Below, piece after piece: positions 51,055-60,884 of a DNA stretch of 64,000 nt. Each line of letters begins with the position of its first letter. Position 1 is the stretch's first letter. Under the pieces are notes generated by a model. That model saw only the letters and a list, made by a program, of their open reading frames with translations, searched no databases and had not been told where the DNA came from. The translations under genes were made by a program, and so were the position numbers. Source of the DNA: Planctomycetota bacterium (GTDB taxonomy: Bacteria > Planctomycetota > B15-G4 > SIAN01); contig JANQQL010000050.1 in assembly GCA_028289345.1 (NCBI GenBank), forward strand, positions 62,001 to 126,000, read 5' to 3'.

Positions 51055-51900
51055 CTAGACCGGGTCGAACAGCTCCAGAGGAATCGATTCGACCACGCGA
51101 AACTCCACGGATTCCACCAGGGTGACCGTTTCCCAGGCGTCGCTCCCTTCGTTCGTTTGGATTCGCATCTTGCCAGGGACCAACACTCCTTCGATTCGCT
51201 GGAACTCATCGTAGGTCTGACGCTTGATCAGACTGGAGGCGAAGGTCTGGGCTACATCGAGGGGCAACACCCCGTCGACGACGCGGATCACCGGGCCTTC
51301 GGGGTCCACCCAAAGAATCAGATCGGGGTGCTGTCGGTCTTGGACTTCGATGGGGTAGAGCCAACGCCCCTCGATTTCCTCGGGCTGTTTCCCGTTCAAG
51401 GACACGTCGTCCGCCAACAAAGACACCGGCAAGCGCAGGGATTCGTACTCCCACCACACCATCTGGCCGCTGGCTCCGCGGGTGGGAAGGATCGACTCGC
51501 CGCGCAACGCCAAATAGGTGTCGCCCTCGTGCACGAGGGACTGAGCCAAGCCACCGCGAAAATCCACGTGCAAGCGGTAGTGGTCGTCGGGCCGTATCCA
51601 CAGCTCGTGGGTGGCGTGATTGCTCATCATCGTGCCGCGCCGGTAATAGGCATCCAACAGCCAGTGGAATTGCAAGTTTTCCAGGCGCTCTTGGCCGCCG
51701 TAGGCCTCCACCAGGGCCGCGGCGATCTCTCGGCATTCGTCGGGAGTGGCGGCACGGCGCTCGGCAAAGCAATCGGTGCCCAGTCGCACCGCCCCGGGGA
51801 ACGGTGGATCCTCCAACGGCGGCGGTGCGCACGCCATCAAAAAGAGAATGGACAGCGGGATCCACCTCGAGGCCAGAGGGAGGTGTCGCAGGAGGAGCAT
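51055..51900 (-). CDS. Lipoprotein, possibly LolA/LppX-like fold
   Basis: A 281-residue protein with a lipoprotein signal (LSILFLMAC, Cys24). The body has alternating beta-strand pattern: LENLQFHWLLDAYYRRG, HELWIRPDDHYRLHVDF, LILWVDPEGPVIRVVDG and a C-terminal VTLVESVEFRVVESIPLELF. These features resemble the half-barrel of outer-membrane lipoprotein carrier-like proteins, including a final paired strand and the FDP end. I cannot assign a cargo. It lies 47 bases upstream, in position, of the coiled-coil gene on the same strand and is read after it. Confidence 0.75.
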   Translation of the reverse strand: MLLLRHLPLASRWIPLSILFLMACAPPPLEDPPFPGAVRLGTDCFAERRAATPDECREIAAALVEAYGGQERLENLQFHWLLDAYYRRGTMMSNHATHELWIRPDDHYRLHVDFRGGLAQSLVHEGDTYLALRGESILPTRGASGQMVWWEYESLRLPVSLLADDVSLNGKQPEEIEGRWLYPIEVQDRQHPDLILWVDPEGPVIRVVDGVLPLDVAQTFASSLIKRQTYDEFQRIEGVLVPGKMRIQTNEGSDAWETVTLVESVEFRVVESIPLELFDPV

Positions 51901-51947
51901 CTTGGATCAAGGATTCGCGGGTTCGAGGTCCTGGGGCAAGCAACCTC

Positions 51948-53294
51948 TCATACCCGACGATGCTGGGCCAGGAAACGTCCCGCCGCAAAACCCGCGACCG
52001 TAATCAAACCAGCGACCAGCCCGGTCGCCACGGCCTGCTGCTGCTTGGTCAGGACGTAAGCGAGCCACAACACGAACACCGCGACTGCGGAGACCATGAC
52101 CCAGGGGAAAGCGCGCCGCCAGCGAGTGGCCTTGCGAGCTTCTTCTTCGGGAGCACGCAGGAGGCGGATCTCCCCCCGCGCCTCTCCCAGTCCCAGCGCC
52201 AAACGCCGGATTTCCTTTTCCTTCTCTTCCGAGCGATCCTCCATGCGAGTGATGCGCTCTTGAAGCTTTTCCGTGTAGCGACTGCTCTCCTGGCGCCCTT
52301 GATCGGTCGCTTCGATCTTGGCCTGCAAGCCCGCGATCCTGACGTCGCGCTCGTACACGGCCTTCAAAGAGCTTTCGAGCTTGTCCTCGGCCTGCTCGAG
52401 AGAAGTGCGCGTGCGGCCGAATTCGCTTTCCAACGTGTCCGCGCGACGCTCGATTTCGCGCAGGCTGGTGACGGCAATCTGCCTCTCGGCCTCGACCCGC
52501 TCGCGACCGGTGCGCTCGTCTTGGAGTTCCGCTTCCGTCCGGGCACGCTCCTCGGATTCCACCAGGTAGGAATCTTCGAGGTCCTTGCGCTCCGCGGTGA
52601 CCGTCGCGAGGGAACGCTCCAACTCCTGACGAATGGTGCGCTCTGCATCGAGCGCCCGTTCCGCTTCCGAAGCAAGGGCATCTTTTTCCGCGAGCTCGAG
52701 ACGCAAGGCCCGCTCTTCTGCCTTGAGGCGCGCGAGTTCCCGAGCCACTTCCTGGACCGCGGGGTCTGTCACCGACGCACCGGCCTTGACTTTCCCCTTG
52801 CTGCTGGGCTTCGCGGCGCCGTTGCCATTGGCCGAGGAAACGGATGCGGGACCGCCGGCCCCACGAATCAGTTCGTCGGAACTGACTAACGGGCGCTGGG
52901 TCTCCCCCGCCTCGCCGTTTTGGAAACGAACCCGCAGCTTGCCGTCACGGATGCCGTCGAACACCTTGGTGATCGGCACGTCGAGGATTTCCGCCGCACG
53001 AGAGACGGTGAACCAACCGTTCTCCGGTTCGAAGGACCCAGGACTGGCAGACGCCCCATTGACCGCACCATTCTGCGCGGCAGGAGCCGGAGTCGACGAA
53101 GCCGCGGGAGCGTCATCTGCTGGCACCGGGGCTGCAGGGGTGGGCTCGGGAGAAGCGACCGCCGCTGCGCCCTTGGCTGACTCCTCTTCCAAGGCATCGA
53201 TGGCCTTGGCGACATTCCGCCCGGAGCCCGCCGAGGCTTTCTTCTTGCCCTTGTTGCTCTTGGCTCGCGTGAGCCGATCTTTGCGCTTGACCAA
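51948..53294 (-). CDS. Membrane coiled-coil protein with MerR-like DNA-binding-type domain
   Basis: A 448-residue protein with an unusual layout. A basic N-terminus (MVKRKDRLTRAKSNKGKKK) leads to an Ala/Pro-rich linker. A winged-helix domain follows at about 92-135 (WFTVSRAAEILDVPITKVFDGIRDGKLRVRF), of the excisionase/MerR type. An extended coiled coil of Glu/Arg/Leu heptads spans about 180-390, and two transmembrane helices lie at about 400-417 and 423-440. Such a protein could tether a DNA or protein partner to the inner membrane. I know of no described family with exactly this order. The start at 53294 gives the basic tail, and the length is not typical of any known regulator. Confidence 0.82.
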   Translation of the reverse strand: MVKRKDRLTRAKSNKGKKKASAGSGRNVAKAIDALEEESAKGAAAVASPEPTPAAPVPADDAPAASSTPAPAAQNGAVNGASASPGSFEPENGWFTVSRAAEILDVPITKVFDGIRDGKLRVRFQNGEAGETQRPLVSSDELIRGAGGPASVSSANGNGAAKPSSKGKVKAGASVTDPAVQEVARELARLKAEERALRLELAEKDALASEAERALDAERTIRQELERSLATVTAERKDLEDSYLVESEERARTEAELQDERTGRERVEAERQIAVTSLREIERRADTLESEFGRTRTSLEQAEDKLESSLKAVYERDVRIAGLQAKIEATDQGRQESSRYTEKLQERITRMEDRSEEKEKEIRRLALGLGEARGEIRLLRAPEEEARKATRWRRAFPWVMVSAVAVFVLWLAYVLTKQQQAVATGLVAGLITVAGFAAGRFLAQHRRV

Positions 53295-53442
53295 GACTGA
53301 CCCTCGAACGGAGGGTCCTCAGCGATCCGGACGGACCTTGACACCGCCTCGCTCCCGCCAAGAAGCGCCCCTCCTACCCCTTGCAGTATATCCGCTACCG
53401 TGGACAAAGACCGTCGAGGAAAGCCCCGAGCACGGGATCAAT

Positions 53443-54321
53443 TCACAGGCTACTCACAGCAAAGGCAGCGCTTGGCTCCGCATATTCCCCGGCAAACACT
53501 TCCACCGCCGGCCCAGTCAGTCTGACCCGCGAACCCGGGCCTTCCCAGGCCACGCTCAATTCACCACCTCGCAGGCGAACCGCGACTTCCTCCGCCTCGA
53601 TTCGACCGGTGACCATGGCAACCGCGGCGGCAGCGACTGCACCGGAACCACAGGCGAGAGTTTCGCCAGAACCCCGCTCGACCGTGCGCTGGCGCAAGGC
53701 CCCGTCGGAATCCAATGCGACGAACTCCACGTTCGCCTGGTCCGGAAACCAAGGCCCTTCCTGAATGGCTCGACCAATCGGCAACACCGGGAAGGATTCC
53801 GGATCCGGGACGAAGACCACGCAATGGGGATTGCCGACGCTCACCCCGTGGAGTTCGAGTTCCCGGTCCCCGACCCGATGCCGTTCGCCCAACACCGGTC
53901 CCGGGGGTCCGATCATGGGAATGTCGCTGCGTTCGAAGGAAGGGCTCGGCAACTCCAGGCAAACCTGACTGGCCCGACCGGCCGAGTCCTGGGAAGTCAC
54001 CTGGGCCGGAACGACTCCGGCCGCGGCTTCGAGACGCATTTCGGCCCCCACTCGTCGACGATCGAACAAGAACTTCGCCAGACAGCGGAGCCCGTTCCCG
54101 CACATGACGCCTTCGCTCCCGTCCGCGTTGAACATACGCATCTTCGCGTCTGCGACCTGCGAGGGTTCGACGAAGATCAGCCCGTCGGAGCCGACGCCGG
54201 TGCGGCGATCGCTGATGCGACGTGTCAGCTCCGCGGGGTCCGAGCAATTGGCCGCGACTTGCTCCACGAACAGGTAGTCGTTACCCGCGCCGTGGAGTTT
54301 CGTGAACGCGAGCTTTCCCAT
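53443..54321 (-). CDS. dapF: Diaminopimelate epimerase
   Basis: A 292-residue enzyme converting LL- to meso-diaminopimelate for lysine and peptidoglycan synthesis. Both active-site Cys are visible: Cys74 in MCGNGLRC and Cys224 in ETLACGSGA. FTKLHGAGNDYLFVE near the N-terminus, GVGSDGLIF and SVGNPHCVVFV are further family signatures. Length is normal. The gene is alone on the minus strand, divergent from the ABM gene at 54394. Presence of dapF fits an organism with DAP-containing peptidoglycan. Confidence 0.97.
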   Translation of the reverse strand: MGKLAFTKLHGAGNDYLFVEQVAANCSDPAELTRRISDRRTGVGSDGLIFVEPSQVADAKMRMFNADGSEGVMCGNGLRCLAKFLFDRRRVGAEMRLEAAAGVVPAQVTSQDSAGRASQVCLELPSPSFERSDIPMIGPPGPVLGERHRVGDRELELHGVSVGNPHCVVFVPDPESFPVLPIGRAIQEGPWFPDQANVEFVALDSDGALRQRTVERGSGETLACGSGAVAAAAVAMVTGRIEAEEVAVRLRGGELSVAWEGPGSRVRLTGPAVEVFAGEYAEPSAAFAVSSL

Positions 54322-54393
54322 GGGCGCATTATATTCGCCCCTCCGGGACGCAACAGGCAGATCCGGCGGAAGAGCCCACGACAGGAGTCACCG

Positions 54394-54696
54394 ATGTACA
54401 TCGCGATGAATCGCTTTCGGATCGCCAAAGGTCGCGAATCCGTGTTCGAGGAAATGTGGCGCCAGCGCGAGTCCTATCTGGACCAGGTCGAGGGATTTCG
54501 CGAGTTCCACTTGCTGCGCGGCCCGACGGGGGAAGAAGAGACCCTCTACGCATCTCATTCGGTGTGGGACACAGAGTCGGCGTTCGTTGCTTGGACGGAA
54601 TCGGATCACTTCAAGAACGCCCACGCCAAGGCGAAGTCGCCGGAGGGGACCGTGTTGAGCCACCCCGTGTTCGAAGGCTTTGAGGTGGTGCTCTAG
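54394..54696 (+). CDS. ABM-fold monooxygenase (HmoA/IsdG-like)
   Basis: A 100-residue cytoplasmic protein with AGGAG 7 bases before the ATG. Family pattern: MYIAMNRFRIAKGRESVFEE, EGFREFHLLRGP, LYASHSVWDTESAF and the C-terminal HPVFEGFEVVL. The Asn at position 6 and a helix with His (FKNAHAK) are as in HmoA/IsdG-type haem-degrading enzymes, which release iron from haem. The family is broad, so the haem link is probable rather than certain. Stand-alone gene. Confidence 0.88.
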   Translation: MYIAMNRFRIAKGRESVFEEMWRQRESYLDQVEGFREFHLLRGPTGEEETLYASHSVWDTESAFVAWTESDHFKNAHAKAKSPEGTVLSHPVFEGFEVVL

Positions 54697-54832
54697 TCGC
54701 CGAACCGGCCGGCGAAAATCACGGGTCCTTGCCAAGAACCACGGGGCCCGTTCTCTCGATAGACTTCATGAATCATCCGGGCGAGTTGGCTGCCCGCAAA
54801 CTTTCGGAGCCAACCACTCACGGGTCAGTTGC

Positions 54833-56971
54833 ATGGACTCTCCTCGTTCCGCCACCAAGATCGCCGGACTGGCCGTGTTCTTCTTGTTCGTGGCCTCCCT
54901 CGGCGCCTTCGACATCGTCAGCGAAGACCTGGGAATCCACCTGGTCGCGGGACAACACACCGTCGAGCACGGCATCCCGCAAACCAACGTTTTCTCTGAA
55001 ATCCACCAAGACCACCCCATCCTGCAACACGAGTGGGCGTTTCAGGTGGTCACCCATTGGATTGCTTCCGCGTTTGGCCTGGCGGGACTTGCATGGGTGA
55101 GACTGGGAATCGCATTGCTGATTGGCTGGTTGATGATCTTGTCGGTGCGGGGGACACAACGGACCGGTGTGTTGCTGGCGGTGCTGGGCCTTGGTTTGCT
55201 GGTGGCGCAGCCACGGTTTTTCTGGCGCCCCGGACTTTGGAGTCTGCTGTTCATCGCAGCAGACCTCAAACTACTGGTCGACTTCCTCGAGGGAAGGCGC
55301 ACCCGCTTGCTGTGGTTGCCCGTCGTGCAAGCTCTTTGGGCAAACGTGCACGGCTACTTCATCGTGGGGCCCATCTTGATCGGCGCTGCCCTTGCAGGTG
55401 AAGCCTGGGCGTTGTTTCGCCGAAACTCGTCGCGACAGCGGGTCACTGCTTTGGGCGTCTCACTGTTGCTTTGCACGGCAGCCTGCTTCGCCACCCCATT
55501 CTTCGTCGAAGGAGCCCTGTATCCCGTCAAGACGTTGCTCGCCCTGTGGTCCGAGGAACGACTCATCGCCGAGAGCATCGCGGAGATGTTGCCACCGCGA
55601 CCCTACTTCCTCCATCTGGTGGCCGTCAAAGCGTGGCTGCCCTTGCTTGGCCTGTTCCTGGCAACCGCACTCGCTCAAGGACGCCAGTTCCAACTCGGTT
55701 ACTTCTTGATGGGTTTGGCCGCGACCGCCATGGCTTGGGGGACGTTCCGTAACATCGGTCTTTTTGGCGTGATCCTTGGAACGCTGTCTGCCGTTCAGCT
55801 ATCGCGTTGTTCTTGGTGTCCCGCATTGATCGCGGGCCGTGCCGGGCTCCCCCTCGCAGGAGCGTCCGCGCTGGCCATGATCGCTGGCACCTACGCGTAC
55901 GCGACGAATCGAGTATCCATCCACGAACAGTCCGAGCTGCACGCCGGCCTCGGCTACGACCGAACTCTGTTCGCGCCGACTTCCCTGGACTTTGTCACAG
56001 AGCACATTCCTCCGGCGCCGGTTCTGAATGACATCGGCATGGGCTCCACCTACCTGTGGTGGTTCTATCCCGACCGAATGCCCTTCATCAACGGCTACTC
56101 CAGCGGCTACCCGATCGACTTTTACGACGAGTACGACCGCATGACCGGCGGCTCGATCAGCCTCGATGAGATGGCCGATCGCCACGACTTGAAGTGGGCC
56201 TACTCCCAGCTCTCCTCACCCTTGGCGCGCATGCTCATGAGTGCAGAGAACTGGCACCCGGTATTCATGGATCACCACTATTTGGTCGCGGTGCGCAAGC
56301 TTCCGGAGTACGCGGCGCTCATGGAACGCTTCGACCTGAAGCAATCGCTGAAGGATGGCAAGCTGCCGCACTGGGAGCCGACGCCGGCCTCCACTTTCTG
56401 GCGCAAACGATTCCCCTACGCGGAACTTGCTTTGGCCGAGTTCCTAGGTCCGACCTATCCCAGCCTCGCTCTGAAAGTCCTCGAGGGCGCACTGCGGGTG
56501 GAGCAAGACAGCGCCAAACTGTGGGTGGCCCGCGGCCGGGCCAACCTCCGCTTGCAGCAGGGACCGGCGGCCATGCAAGCCATCGCCAATGCCCTGGAAT
56601 GCGACTCTGAAAACGTGAACGCCCACTTGCTGCGAGCCTCCATGGCCGCGCAGCAAGGCGACCTGGCTGCCGCCGAACAGTCGTTCTTGATCGCCATTGA
56701 AGGCTCCATGGAGCCCGCCGTGCACTGGCGCAACCTGGCGGACCTGCGCTTGAAAGCCGGCAATGTCGCTGCCGCGGTCGAGGCCCTGCAGCACTCTTTG
56801 GAATCGGAACCGGACCACGCCCAAACCCACCTCCGACTGGGAATGCTCTACGAACAACAGCGCAATCCGGCCCGAGCACGCGAACACTATCGACGGACTC
56901 TTGAACTCGCCCCCGACGCAGAAGAGGCGGGATTGTTGCGGCGCAAGATCGAGGCGATGTCCGGTCGCTGA
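54833..56971 (+). CDS. Polytopic membrane protein with C-terminal TPR repeats
   Basis: A 712-residue protein. About nine to eleven hydrophobic helices occupy residues 8-360 (for example FFLFVASLGAFDIV, GIALLIGWLMILSV). A soluble region then contains PVLNDIGMGSTYLWWFYP and PFINGYSSGYPIDFYDEY, reminiscent of the extracytoplasmic part of GT-C glycosyltransferase-like proteins. Four or so TPR units run from about 545 to 705 (LWVARGRANLRLQQGPAAMQ, HLRLGMLYEQQRNPARAREH). An acidic HxxD/E motif near residue 38 (DLGIHLVAG) is like the first-loop motif of GT-C enzymes. Glycan or lipid-linked sugar transfer to exported proteins is possible but unproven. Confidence 0.8.
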   Translation: MDSPRSATKIAGLAVFFLFVASLGAFDIVSEDLGIHLVAGQHTVEHGIPQTNVFSEIHQDHPILQHEWAFQVVTHWIASAFGLAGLAWVRLGIALLIGWLMILSVRGTQRTGVLLAVLGLGLLVAQPRFFWRPGLWSLLFIAADLKLLVDFLEGRRTRLLWLPVVQALWANVHGYFIVGPILIGAALAGEAWALFRRNSSRQRVTALGVSLLLCTAACFATPFFVEGALYPVKTLLALWSEERLIAESIAEMLPPRPYFLHLVAVKAWLPLLGLFLATALAQGRQFQLGYFLMGLAATAMAWGTFRNIGLFGVILGTLSAVQLSRCSWCPALIAGRAGLPLAGASALAMIAGTYAYATNRVSIHEQSELHAGLGYDRTLFAPTSLDFVTEHIPPAPVLNDIGMGSTYLWWFYPDRMPFINGYSSGYPIDFYDEYDRMTGGSISLDEMADRHDLKWAYSQLSSPLARMLMSAENWHPVFMDHHYLVAVRKLPEYAALMERFDLKQSLKDGKLPHWEPTPASTFWRKRFPYAELALAEFLGPTYPSLALKVLEGALRVEQDSAKLWVARGRANLRLQQGPAAMQAIANALECDSENVNAHLLRASMAAQQGDLAAAEQSFLIAIEGSMEPAVHWRNLADLRLKAGNVAAAVEALQHSLESEPDHAQTHLRLGMLYEQQRNPARAREHYRRTLELAPDAEEAGLLRRKIEAMSGR

Positions 56972-57150
56972 GCCCCGGTGGCGACGTCGATCCGCCGTGG
57001 GAACCGCCCGCGCCAGACGCGTCGCCGGAGAATCTCGGAGCCTCGCGCCCAGGGGACAGTTGACTTCCGGCATGCCGGGAGAATGACCGGGAACGCCGAC
57101 CATTCCGGGTAACCTGCCGCCCCTCGTCTCGTCAGAAGGAGCCACATTCC

Positions 57151-59319
57151 ATGAACATTCGTCTGCTTTCCTTGTCCGCCGTCTTCTTGCTGCTGGCTGG
57201 GGGCTGTGCCCACACCAGCAGCTCCTCCTCGCCAGCCGCGACGGACATCACCACGTCCGCCGAAAACTACGGCAATGCATTGCTCGATGGCTGGTCGGGC
57301 CCCTACGGAGGCGTGCCCGCTTTCGACAAGATGGACCTGGACGCCTTGAAGGCGGCACTCGAACAGGGCATGGCAATGAACCTGGCCGAAATCGAGGCCA
57401 TCGCCAACAATCCGCAACCGGCCAACTTCGCCAACACCATCGAAGCCATGGAGCGATCGGGACGACCCCTTGGCCGGGTGTTCACCTACTGGGGCATCTG
57501 GAGCTCGAACCAGTCCTCACCGGAGTTCCGCACCATTCAGCAACAGATGGCGCCGATCTTGTCCGAGTTCAGCTCCAAGATCACTCAGAACACGAAGCTG
57601 TTCGAACGCATCAAGGCGGTCCATGACGGCCCCGAGATGGAGACCCTCCGACCGGATCAGCGGCGTGTCGTCGAGCTCACCTACATCAGCTTCGCGATGA
57701 ACGGCGCGACTCTGGACGGCAAGGGCAAGGCTCGCTACGCCGAAATCAACCAGCGCCTGGCCGCGCTGTATACCTCTTTCTCCAGCAACGTGCTGGCCGA
57801 CGAAGAGGGTTACGTGACCTATCTCAACGAGAACCAGCTTGGCGGGCTGCCCGGTTCTTTCGTTCAAGCCGCGGCGGCCGCTGCCAAAGAACGCGGCAAA
57901 GAGGGCATGTACGCGGTCACCAACACCCGCTCCTCCATGGACCCGTTCCTGACCTACTCCACCGAGCGGGAGCTTCGGGAGACAGTTTGGCGCAACTACT
58001 ACTCGCGCGGTGACAATGGCGACGAACACGACAACAACGCGATCATCGCCGAACTCCTACAGCTCCGTCACGAACGAGTGAATCTGCTCGGCCACAAGAA
58101 CTACGCCGAATGGCGTCTCCAGGATCGCATGGCGAAGACGCCGGAACGCGCCTTCGAGCTCATGGAAACGGTCTGGCCCGCCGCCATCGCGCGGGTCAAA
58201 GAAGAGGTCGCAGACATGCAGGCGATCGCCGACCAAAATGGCGCCGGGATCACCATCGCCCCCTGGGACTACCGCTACTACGCCGAGAAAGTGCGCCAGG
58301 CCAAGTACGACCTGGACTCCGATGAGGTCAAGCAATACCTGCAGCTGGACAAGCTGCGCGAAGCCATGTTCTTCGTTGCTGGCGAGCTGTTCGACTTCGC
58401 GTTCCGCCCTGTTGCCGAAGGGTCGGTCCCCGTCTTCCACGAAGACGTGAAGGTCTGGGAGGTCACCAACAAAGACAGCGGCGAGCACATCGGCCTGTGG
58501 TATCTGGACCCCTACGCGCGGACCGGCAAGCGCTCCGGCGCCTGGGCCACGACCTACCGTTCCTACGAAACCTTCGACGGCGTGCAGACGGTGCTCAGCT
58601 CCAACAACTCGAACTTCATCAAGGGAGCCCCCGGTGAAGCGGTGCTGGTTTCCTGGGACGATGCGACCACGTTCTTCCATGAGTTCGGCCACGCTCTGCA
58701 CTTCCTGTCGGCCAACGTGGCCTATCCCACACTGCAAAGTGGTGTGCGTGACTACACCGAGTTTCAGTCACAGTTGCTGGAGCGCTGGCTGCTAACCGAT
58801 GAAGTCATCAACAATTACCTGGTGCACGTGAAGACCGGCGAGCCGATCCCCGCGTCTCTGGTGGCAAAGATCAAGAACGCGGCGACCTTCAACCAGGGTT
58901 TCGCGACGACCGAGTACCTTGCCTCGGCACTGATCGACATGTACCTCCACACCATGGACCCAACCGGCATCGACGTGGACTCCTTCGAGCGCGAAACCCT
59001 CGCCAAACTGAACATGCCCGAAGAGATCGTCATGCGGCACCGCACTCCCCACTTCAGTCACGTGTTCTCCGGCGAAGGCTATGCCGCCGCGTACTACGGC
59101 TACATGTGGGCCGACGTCCTCACCTCAGACGCCGCCGAAGCTTTCGCCCAGGCCCCGGGGGGGTACTACGACAAGGACTTGGCCAAGAGGGCGGTGGACC
59201 ACCTGTTCGCGATCCGCAACGCGGTGGATCCGGCGCAGGCTTACCGCGCATTCCGGGGTCGAGACGCGAAGATGGAGGCGTTGATGCGGGATCGAGGGTT
59301 CCCTGTGCCAGGGGAGTGA
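57151..59319 (+). CDS. M3-family zinc peptidase, peptidyl-dipeptidase Dcp-like lipoprotein
   Basis: A 722-residue metallopeptidase with AAGGAG before the ATG and a lipobox (LLAGGC, Cys19), so it is anchored in a membrane facing the periplasm. The zinc motif is HEFGH with His510, Glu511 and His514; the third ligand Glu is expected about 25-30 residues later (YTEFQSQLLERW). Oligopeptidase/dipeptidyl-carboxypeptidase M3A features are RDMAKTPE-like and GLWYLDPYARTGKRSG segments, and the C-terminal HFSHVFSGEGYAAAYYGYMW. It degrades short peptides two residues at a time from the C-terminus in characterised relatives. A clear terminator follows. Confidence 0.94.
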   Translation: MNIRLLSLSAVFLLLAGGCAHTSSSSSPAATDITTSAENYGNALLDGWSGPYGGVPAFDKMDLDALKAALEQGMAMNLAEIEAIANNPQPANFANTIEAMERSGRPLGRVFTYWGIWSSNQSSPEFRTIQQQMAPILSEFSSKITQNTKLFERIKAVHDGPEMETLRPDQRRVVELTYISFAMNGATLDGKGKARYAEINQRLAALYTSFSSNVLADEEGYVTYLNENQLGGLPGSFVQAAAAAAKERGKEGMYAVTNTRSSMDPFLTYSTERELRETVWRNYYSRGDNGDEHDNNAIIAELLQLRHERVNLLGHKNYAEWRLQDRMAKTPERAFELMETVWPAAIARVKEEVADMQAIADQNGAGITIAPWDYRYYAEKVRQAKYDLDSDEVKQYLQLDKLREAMFFVAGELFDFAFRPVAEGSVPVFHEDVKVWEVTNKDSGEHIGLWYLDPYARTGKRSGAWATTYRSYETFDGVQTVLSSNNSNFIKGAPGEAVLVSWDDATTFFHEFGHALHFLSANVAYPTLQSGVRDYTEFQSQLLERWLLTDEVINNYLVHVKTGEPIPASLVAKIKNAATFNQGFATTEYLASALIDMYLHTMDPTGIDVDSFERETLAKLNMPEEIVMRHRTPHFSHVFSGEGYAAAYYGYMWADVLTSDAAEAFAQAPGGYYDKDLAKRAVDHLFAIRNAVDPAQAYRAFRGRDAKMEALMRDRGFPVPGE

Positions 59320-59362
59320 CAAGGCTCCCCCGTCGAGGAGTCCCGCACCAAGAAGACGTTCG

Positions 59363-59406
59363 CTCGCGCCGGGCGGCCCTCCCAAGGCTGCTCGGCGCGA
59401 GTTTTT
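59363..59406 (+). terminator. Intrinsic terminator after the M3 peptidase gene
   Basis: Nine-base perfect arms CTCGCGCCG (59363-59371) and CGGCGCGAG (59393-59401) are followed immediately by TTTTT at 59402-59406. It sits 44 bases after the stop codon, between convergent genes. Confidence 0.88.
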
Positions 59407-59513
59407 GACATCGCAGTGGTCTCGTCCCAAACCCGTTTCGACAAACCTCTGCTCCAGCATCCAGACGGGGACGAAAGGGAAAGCTGAAGGCCTCAAACCT
59501 TGGGCCGGACTCT

Positions 59514-60884
59514 TCACCGCTTCCGACGACCCTGCACCTGGGCAGGACGCCGAGTGGTTGCCTTCAAGTCTGCCTGGAACACCTTGGCGAGCTGCCGCAG
59601 CTCTTGCACTCTCTCGGGCAAACGAGAGGCAAGGTTGCGTTTCTCTCCAGGGTCCTTCGTCAGGTTGACGAGGTACGCACCGCTCTCGTCACCACGTTGT
59701 CGTTGCAGGTGCAGTTTGTGCTCGCCTTGACGAACGGCTTCGAGGCGGCCGGCTCGCAAGTAGAAGAAGGCTTCATGAGGCGATGGCGCGTTCGGATCCT
59801 GAAACAACCGGTGAAGGCTGCGGCCGTCGACGACTTGCTGGGCATCAAACACTCCCCCGGCCGCTTCCACGAAGGTCGGGTAGAGGTCCATGATCGTGAC
59901 CACTGCGTCGCTGTCGACGCTTGCGGGGATCGCTCCCGGCCATCGCATGATGCAGGGAACTCGAACTCCTCCTTCCCAAGTCGAGCCCTTGCCGTTGCGA
60001 AAGGGTCCCGCCGACCCCGCAGCGCTTCCCTCCTCCAACCACGGGCCGTTGTCCGAAGCAAACACGACGAGGGTGGACTCCTCCAGACCCGCAGACTTCA
60101 AGGCGCCCAGAATCTCACCCACCGACCAGTCCAGCTCTTGGATCACGTCCGCGTACAGCCCCTGACCCGACACTCCGTCGAAGGCTTCACTCACTCCCAA
60201 CGGAACGTGGGGCATGGCGTGAGAAAGGAACAAGAAGAACGGCCGCTCTCGCCGGCGCCCCACGAACTCGACGGCACGTTCGGTGTAGCGGCGCGTGAGC
60301 TCGTTCATGGCCACCGGCTCTTCGATCGCTTCCCGGCTTTCGAACAGCGGGGGGCCGCTCTGACCAGGCCGCGCCATGTCATTGCTGAAGGGAATGCCGA
60401 AGTATTCGTCGAACCCGTGACTCAAAGGTAAGGAGGATCGCGCATCGCCGAGGTGCCACTTGCCGACGCACGCGGTCTCGTAACCCAGCTTCTGAAGAGC
60501 CTCTGCGACGGTGACCTCGCTCGGGTTCAGGGCCGTTCCCGACTCGGGCAAGAGAACCACCGGCATGCCCACGCGTTCCGCGTAGCACCCGGTCATCAAC
60601 GCTGCCCGGGCCGGACTACACGAGGCGGCGGCATAGAAACTGGTGAACCGAATCCCCTCCGAGGCCAGGCGATCGAGGTGGGGAGTCGAGAGGTTCTCGG
60701 CGCCGTAGCAGCCGAGATCCCCGTAGCCCTGGTCATCGGTCAAGATCAGCACGATGTTTGGCGGCGGCGACGAGGAAGGTGGCTCTCGGGAACAGGAAGC
60801 CGCGACCTGAGCAGCGCCGAGCAGTCCGGCGATTCGCGCCAAAGGAAGCTGGCGAACTCGAACGAAGAAACAGGACAAGCGCAT
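59514..60884 (-). CDS. Arylsulfatase (formylglycine-type sulfatase)
   Basis: A 456-residue exported sulfatase. The ATG at 60884 starts a signal with AAQVAASC, possibly a lipobox at Cys31. The formylglycine motif is Cys89 in CSPARAALMTG, so maturation by an FGE-type or anSME enzyme is needed. Calcium ligands Asp50-Asp51 (LTDDQG), GKWHLGD and FASDNGPW complete the family set. Typical substrates are sulfated sugars or aryl sulfates. The final 15 residues are basic. A longer frame to 61238 has no coding character. It is convergent with the M3 peptidase gene. Confidence 0.94.
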   Translation of the reverse strand: MRLSCFFVRVRQLPLARIAGLLGAAQVAASCSREPPSSSPPPNIVLILTDDQGYGDLGCYGAENLSTPHLDRLASEGIRFTSFYAAASCSPARAALMTGCYAERVGMPVVLLPESGTALNPSEVTVAEALQKLGYETACVGKWHLGDARSSLPLSHGFDEYFGIPFSNDMARPGQSGPPLFESREAIEEPVAMNELTRRYTERAVEFVGRRRERPFFLFLSHAMPHVPLGVSEAFDGVSGQGLYADVIQELDWSVGEILGALKSAGLEESTLVVFASDNGPWLEEGSAAGSAGPFRNGKGSTWEGGVRVPCIMRWPGAIPASVDSDAVVTIMDLYPTFVEAAGGVFDAQQVVDGRSLHRLFQDPNAPSPHEAFFYLRAGRLEAVRQGEHKLHLQRQRGDESGAYLVNLTKDPGEKRNLASRLPERVQELRQLAKVFQADLKATTRRPAQVQGRRKR

